A DNA stretch of 64,000 nt from the NCBI RefSeq assembly GCF_001050475.1, contig NZ_CP012034.1, positions 2,108,001 through 2,172,000 on the forward strand. The letters are read 5' to 3'. The DNA is from Companilactobacillus ginsenosidimutans. Its GTDB lineage: Bacteria; Bacillota; Bacilli; Lactobacillales; Lactobacillaceae. The notes below the pieces were generated by a model. The model was not told where the DNA came from. It did not search any database and saw only the letters and a program-made list of their open reading frames with translations. Both the position numbers and the translations under genes were made by a program. This document shows, piece after piece, positions 60,228-64,000 of this stretch. How positions within the stretch are numbered: position 1 is the stretch's first letter; the number at the start of each line of letters is the position of its first letter.

Positions 60228-60878
60228 ATGCACAACTTAAAAGATAAATTCCTAGCGATGTTTCAGTGGAAGTATTTCATTCGAACGTTGTTAATCGTAA
60301 TTCTGATTTTTTGCTCAATATATTTCAGCTTTCAATATATCTTTTCCAAAAATTACATCACCGGTCCATCGATGCAGCCAAATTTTTACACGGGCAATCA
60401 CGTGATCTCAGTTCGCCATGCAAAAGTTAATCGTGGGGATGTAATTATTTTGCAAGCTCCGGATGAGAAAAACGCTCTGTATGTTAAGCGCGTTATTGGA
60501 TTACCAGGAGACACACTTACTTCAAAGAATGGAACACTTTATATTAATGGAAAATTGTATAAAGAACCATTTTTGAAAAAGGGTAACTTGATGACCGAAC
60601 CATTGAATTCTATTTATGCCGATATGGCTTATTCCTACACCTATTCGTTCAGTATTAGTTCACTTGCTGAGACTCCAAATTGGGAAAAGTTTTATAGCAA
60701 GTCATATTTGAAAAAATTGCAGAAAACAAATCGAATCCCTAAGGATAGTTATTTTGTAATGGGTGATCACCGAACAGTTTCTAAAGATAGCCGAGAGATT
60801 GGGTTTATTGATCGAAGTAAAATAGTGGGGCGAGTGTCGCTAAGATATCTTCCGCTAAATAAATTTACGTTCTACTAA
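60228..60878 (+). CDS. lepB/sipS: Signal peptidase I
   Basis: The 216-residue protein has one N-terminal membrane anchor (about 16-38), the catalytic Ser in GPSMQP (Ser 48) and the general base Lys in YVKRVIGLPGD (Lys 87). Box E reads MGDHRTVSKDSREIG (about 173-187; GDH-S/SRD in the family). It removes signal peptides outside the membrane. Gram-positive SipS-like size is usual. GAGG lies before the ATG. Confidence 0.94.
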   Translation: MHNLKDKFLAMFQWKYFIRTLLIVILIFCSIYFSFQYIFSKNYITGPSMQPNFYTGNHVISVRHAKVNRGDVIILQAPDEKNALYVKRVIGLPGDTLTSKNGTLYINGKLYKEPFLKKGNLMTEPLNSIYADMAYSYTYSFSISSLAETPNWEKFYSKSYLKKLQKTNRIPKDSYFVMGDHRTVSKDSREIGFIDRSKIVGRVSLRYLPLNKFTFY

Positions 60879-60906
60879 AAAAAGACGACCATAAGGTCGT
60901 CTTTTG
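60877..60906. terminator. Bidirectional terminator
   Basis: AAAAGACGACC-ATAA-GGTCGTCTTTT between convergent genes. Confidence 0.85.
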
Positions 60907-60918
60907 CTTTATGCAAAA

Positions 60919-61467
60919 CTAGTGAATTAACAAAATCAAACCAGTGAATGGTTTGTAAGTATTAAAGCCATTTACCATTTCATCAAAGAAACTAGGTAAC
61001 GCACCAATCATGAGTGCTGCGACGAAAATAACTAATAAGATAGAAGATTTTTTAGAAAGAGCTTGGTTTAATTTATTCCAGTCAATTGTGAATAATAACC
61101 ATACGAATGAAATAATACCTACGATTTGAATAATGTTGACGAAAACATTTCGATCTACGCCAATCAATAGTAATGCGATATAAATAATAATTGCCACTGG
61201 TATCAAAGCAAGGAACACACCTAATAATGTGCTGGTAGATTTTTCTTTTTCTAGTTTCATCTTCAGGTCATCATCCTTTTTAATGAGTTCATCAAGGGAT
61301 ATTCCGAACAAGTCACTAATTGCTACAACGTTGGCGAAACTAGGTAGAGAAGTTTCATTTTCCCATTTTGAAATTGACTGTCGAGAAATATGAAGTTCAT
61401 CCGCTAATTCTTGTTGAGACATGTGATGTTGTTCGCGTTGGTTTTTCAATTGTTGACTAATTTTCAT
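60919..61467 (-). CDS. XRE-family regulator with membrane domain
   Basis: The 182-residue protein has an N-terminal XRE helix-turn-helix (about 7-60): MSQQELADELHISRQSISKWENE. The C-terminal half has three or four hydrophobic helices (about 80-100, 112-128, 140-158 and 170-181). Such membrane-bound XRE proteins sense envelope or membrane state and often control adjacent genes; its neighbours are signal peptidase I and a secreted peptidase. AGAGGGAG precedes the ATG. Confidence 0.85.
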   Translation of the reverse strand: MKISQQLKNQREQHHMSQQELADELHISRQSISKWENETSLPSFANVVAISDLFGISLDELIKKDDDLKMKLEKEKSTSTLLGVFLALIPVAIIIYIALLLIGVDRNVFVNIIQIVGIISFVWLLFTIDWNKLNQALSKKSSILLVIFVAALMIGALPSFFDEMVNGFNTYKPFTGLILLIH

Positions 61468-61615
61468 GATATTCTCCCTCTCTTCACTTTCAATATTAAG
61501 TGACGTGTCATAAAAATGATAGAACCTACTGGTTGCACTTCGTAAAATTGCATAAATATTATTGTGTTAATTCTATTCTACAAGCATACTAATAGCATGA
61601 AATAGGAGGGGACCT

Positions 61616-63751
61616 ATGAAATTTAAGGGGACTACATTAATATGCACTGCTGTATTAACGCTGATATTGGGGATGGGGATTGAAACACAAACAGTTCAAG
61701 CTTCTGATACTAGTTCAATAGATTCAAACGAACATGTGGAACATTCCAGTGCCGTTATAACGGACTCCGGAGATGCAACTGGGAATGATTTGGTTGTCCA
61801 ACCCAATGAGATATTGGATAGTCATCCATATAATAGTCATTATCCGGGTGGAGATTTTAACATAACTCCGGATGAGGCTACTCCAAAAAATAATTTTTAC
61901 GTCGCTTCAGAAAGGGATTATTTGCAGGCAGCAAATGCATTTTCCTCTGAACTAACTGAACAAAATTCTACCGATCAAAGTAGTCCTGACCAACAAGTGA
62001 TTACTCAGAAGTTTGACGAAATTACTGCAGGAGATGAACAAGTCCCAAACGAAAATGTTCAAAAAGCGGTTAACTATTATCAAAATTACATTGATCAAAT
62101 GAACTCAAATAATATAAATTATGATGCCTTTAAATCAGATATTCAGAGCATTGCTGATATCAATAACTATCAAGAACTGTCTAACCGGTTACCTGAATTA
62201 GCTAGGAATGGATTTGAATTACCATTTCAATTAGATTGGATGCCAGGATATCTTGCCCAAGGACAGAACGTTTTAATATACAGTCATCCTAATACTGGTA
62301 ATATTCCATCTACTGGGCTAGGTGAGGATGAAACTACTAGTAAATCTGAATATTATGAGAGTAATTCCAAATTGTTTAGTATGCTTGGATTCAATCAGAC
62401 AGATACTGAAAAGATACTAACAAATGCAATTAATTTCAATTCATTACTGAACGAAAGTATCAGAAGTGATACTGACCCTGCTTTTATCAAGGCGCTAACG
62501 GATAAATCTAGCATTATTCCTATTGACAGTTTCTATAACCAGACGGGAAATTTAGATTTTAAAACATATGTGAAGAATGCATATCCGGATGCATCGAAAA
62601 TATTGATTGCGGACAGTCCGTTTTTGACAAAAGCTTCGAGTATCTTTAATCAGAGTAATTTTGAGATGATGAAAGATTGGATTCTAACAACAAATATTCA
62701 ACTAAATTATTATTATTTTGGTAAACCAGGTCAACAAGCAAATAATATTCTTACTGGTGGGCAACCTGATTTAGAATCGGATGCTTACGATGCAATTCAG
62801 GGTTATTTTAGTGATATTCTCAGTAATTATTATGGTCAACAAACACTTCCAAACTCTGCTGTTCAAAAAGTAACTACTATGATCGACAATATTATTGCAG
62901 CATATAAACAACGAATTGAGAAGAACAATTGGCTAAGTGATTCTGGAAAAGCCAGTGTTTTAGATAAGTTGAATAATATGAAAGTCTATGTTGGTTATCC
63001 ATCGAAAGTTCCAGAAAAAGGTGATTTTTCATCTCTAAACTTATCTCAAGGTGAATCAATTAGAGACATGGAACGGGAAATTAATAATTATACATTTGAT
63101 CTGCACACAAAAGAGTTTAGCCAGTATGCTCCGTATACAGCATGGCAAACTCCAAGCTGGTATCAAAATGCTGAGTATATGTCAGTTGATAATTCATTTA
63201 CGATTTATGACGGTATATTAACAACTCAATATATTTCGGATGATTATTCTGATTCTCAAAATTATGGTGGATTAGGCGTAGTCATTGGTCATGAAATATC
63301 GCATGCTTTCGACAGTGATGGTAGTCACTATGACAAGGATGGAAATTATTCCGATATATGGACAAGAGAAGATAGACAAAACTTTACTAATTTAACGGAT
63401 AAAATGGTTAAAGAATATAATGGCGTTCCATTATTTGGACATTCAATTAATGGTGAAAATACTTTGGCTGAAAACATTGCCGATAACGGTGGTTTGAATG
63501 TTGCATTAGAAGTTGCAAAATCCTTACCAGATTTCAATGCAAATGAATTCTTCACTGCATATGCTCAAACTTTGGCTGCTCCCGTAGATGCATCGTATTA
63601 TTCGGAAGATGCGTTTAAAGAAAGTCATAGTCCCGATGCTTTAAGAGCAAATATTGGTGTCCAAAACCTAGACGATTTCTACAAAACATACGACGTCAAA
63701 CCTGGAGACCCAATGTGGTTAGATCCAGCTAAACGTGTAAATATTTGGTAA
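61616..63751 (+). CDS. M13 family metallopeptidase (PepO-like), secreted
   Basis: The 711-residue protein has a signal peptide (MKFKGTTLICTAVLTLIL, cut near VQAS at about 30) and a low-complexity Ser/Asp/Glu linker. The M13/neprilysin catalytic domain has zinc motif HEISH at 559-563 and third ligand Glu in ENIADNGG (about 621). The C-terminus ends KRVNIW, as in lactobacillar PepO. Most PepO of lactic acid bacteria lack a signal peptide (about 630-650 aa), so this copy is exported. GGAGGGG precedes the ATG. A terminator follows. Confidence 0.88.
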   Translation: MKFKGTTLICTAVLTLILGMGIETQTVQASDTSSIDSNEHVEHSSAVITDSGDATGNDLVVQPNEILDSHPYNSHYPGGDFNITPDEATPKNNFYVASERDYLQAANAFSSELTEQNSTDQSSPDQQVITQKFDEITAGDEQVPNENVQKAVNYYQNYIDQMNSNNINYDAFKSDIQSIADINNYQELSNRLPELARNGFELPFQLDWMPGYLAQGQNVLIYSHPNTGNIPSTGLGEDETTSKSEYYESNSKLFSMLGFNQTDTEKILTNAINFNSLLNESIRSDTDPAFIKALTDKSSIIPIDSFYNQTGNLDFKTYVKNAYPDASKILIADSPFLTKASSIFNQSNFEMMKDWILTTNIQLNYYYFGKPGQQANNILTGGQPDLESDAYDAIQGYFSDILSNYYGQQTLPNSAVQKVTTMIDNIIAAYKQRIEKNNWLSDSGKASVLDKLNNMKVYVGYPSKVPEKGDFSSLNLSQGESIRDMEREINNYTFDLHTKEFSQYAPYTAWQTPSWYQNAEYMSVDNSFTIYDGILTTQYISDDYSDSQNYGGLGVVIGHEISHAFDSDGSHYDKDGNYSDIWTREDRQNFTNLTDKMVKEYNGVPLFGHSINGENTLAENIADNGGLNVALEVAKSLPDFNANEFFTAYAQTLAAPVDASYYSEDAFKESHSPDALRANIGVQNLDDFYKTYDVKPGDPMWLDPAKRVNIW

Positions 63752-63754
63752 ACA

Positions 63755-63794
63755 AAAACGGCATTGATGAATTATCTTCAATGCCGTTTTGTTT
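63755..63794. terminator. Bidirectional terminator
   Basis: AAACAAAAACGGCATTGA/TCAATGCCGTTTTGTTT, shared by the M13 gene and the convergent LysR gene. Confidence 0.85.
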
Positions 63795-64000
63795 AGTTTT
63801 GGTCTTTGATATTTTTGAGAAGTTCAATACATTCCTCTTGATGTTTATTGGGAATGAATGATTTTCTAACTGCCATTTGCATATAGCAATCGATTGATTT
63901 GCTTGGTTTTAATGGGATTTTTACGACGTCATGACTTAACGTGACTGAGCCATCGATTACGAATCCTATTCCAAGATTGCGTGCTACTAATTTTTCGACT
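63793..64000 (-). CDS. LysR-family regulator, C-terminal part (runs off the window)
   Basis: The 69 visible codons end in TAA at 63795-63793. They read EKLVARNLGIGFVIDGSVTL, then VVKIPLKPSKSID and a final helix with EECIELLKNI. This is the end of a LysR substrate-binding domain (VA-nLGIGF pattern). The DNA-binding part lies beyond the right edge. The target cannot be stated. Confidence 0.75.
   Translation of the reverse strand, partial: VEKLVARNLGIGFVIDGSVTLSHDVVKIPLKPSKSIDCYMQMAVRKSFIPNKHQEECIELLKNIKDQN

Overview
The window looks like chromosomal DNA of a low-GC Gram-positive lactic acid bacterium of the Lactobacillaceae. The evidence is strong purine-rich ribosome binding sites, T-box, PyrR, CIRCE and CcpA-type (cre) signals, class III fructose bisphosphatase, D- and L-2-hydroxyacid dehydrogenases, an OpuC osmolyte transporter, MntH, and an OmpR/PhoP-type operator pattern. 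Companilactobacillus is my best guess, from gene content only. No rRNA, tRNA, prophage, IS transposase or CRISPR array is visible.

Layout. 1-11.7 kb: MFS exporters, a carboxylesterase, an SOS-controlled Y-family polymerase with a YolD partner, and a secreted DUF218 protein, with several large palindromic elements between genes. 11.7-21.3 kb: amino-acid and 2-hydroxyacid metabolism. This has a T-box-controlled tandem pair of MetE-core proteins, a D-2-hydroxyacid dehydrogenase, a PanE-like reductase, a branched-chain aminotransferase plus L-hydroxyisocaproate dehydrogenase operon preceded by an Ile/Val/Leu-rich leader peptide and terminator, a second D-hydroxyacid dehydrogenase, and an EamA transporter. 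22.5-36.9 kb: alanine dehydrogenase with a permease, dipeptidase, purine and uracil permeases, a lipoprotein hydrolase, Fbp, a GtrA protein and MenG/UbiE. 37-39.7 kb: a compact block with a second GtrA protein, two small secreted proteins and four copies of a probable small-RNA gene. 39.7-64 kb: Hsp20 with CIRCE, OpuCABCD, DUF488, an AraC regulator, a DUF2075 ATPase, a possible GNAT toxin-antitoxin remnant, TerC, a Ugp-type glycerol-3-phosphate ABC importer, an iron alcohol dehydrogenase, MntH, a TetR-controlled ABC exporter, a SLAP-like secreted protein, signal peptidase I, an XRE regulator, a secreted M13 peptidase and a LysR fragment.

Three non-coding systems stand out. (1) Nine intergenic copies (about 160-230 bp) of a modular imperfect palindrome carry compensating arm changes and a conserved 12-nt hairpin loop on four different stems. 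Copies that follow a gene lie in the same orientation as that gene, several between stop codon and terminator, which suggests a structured 3'UTR RNA. (2) Four minus-strand small RNAs (about 110-135 nt, 37.26-39.57 kb) have C-rich anti-Shine-Dalgarno-like motifs, a covarying 5' hairpin and a terminator. Each lies behind an operator of TTCAYA hexamers with 11-bp periodicity, the layout bound by PhoP/CiaR-type response regulators. The ugp operon carries a related TTTACA-N5-TTTACA box, so both may belong to one phosphate-type regulon. (3) A 36-codon leader peptide with 12 Leu/Ile/Val in 14 residues is followed by a terminator and a matching antiterminator segment ahead of the BCAT-HicDH operon.
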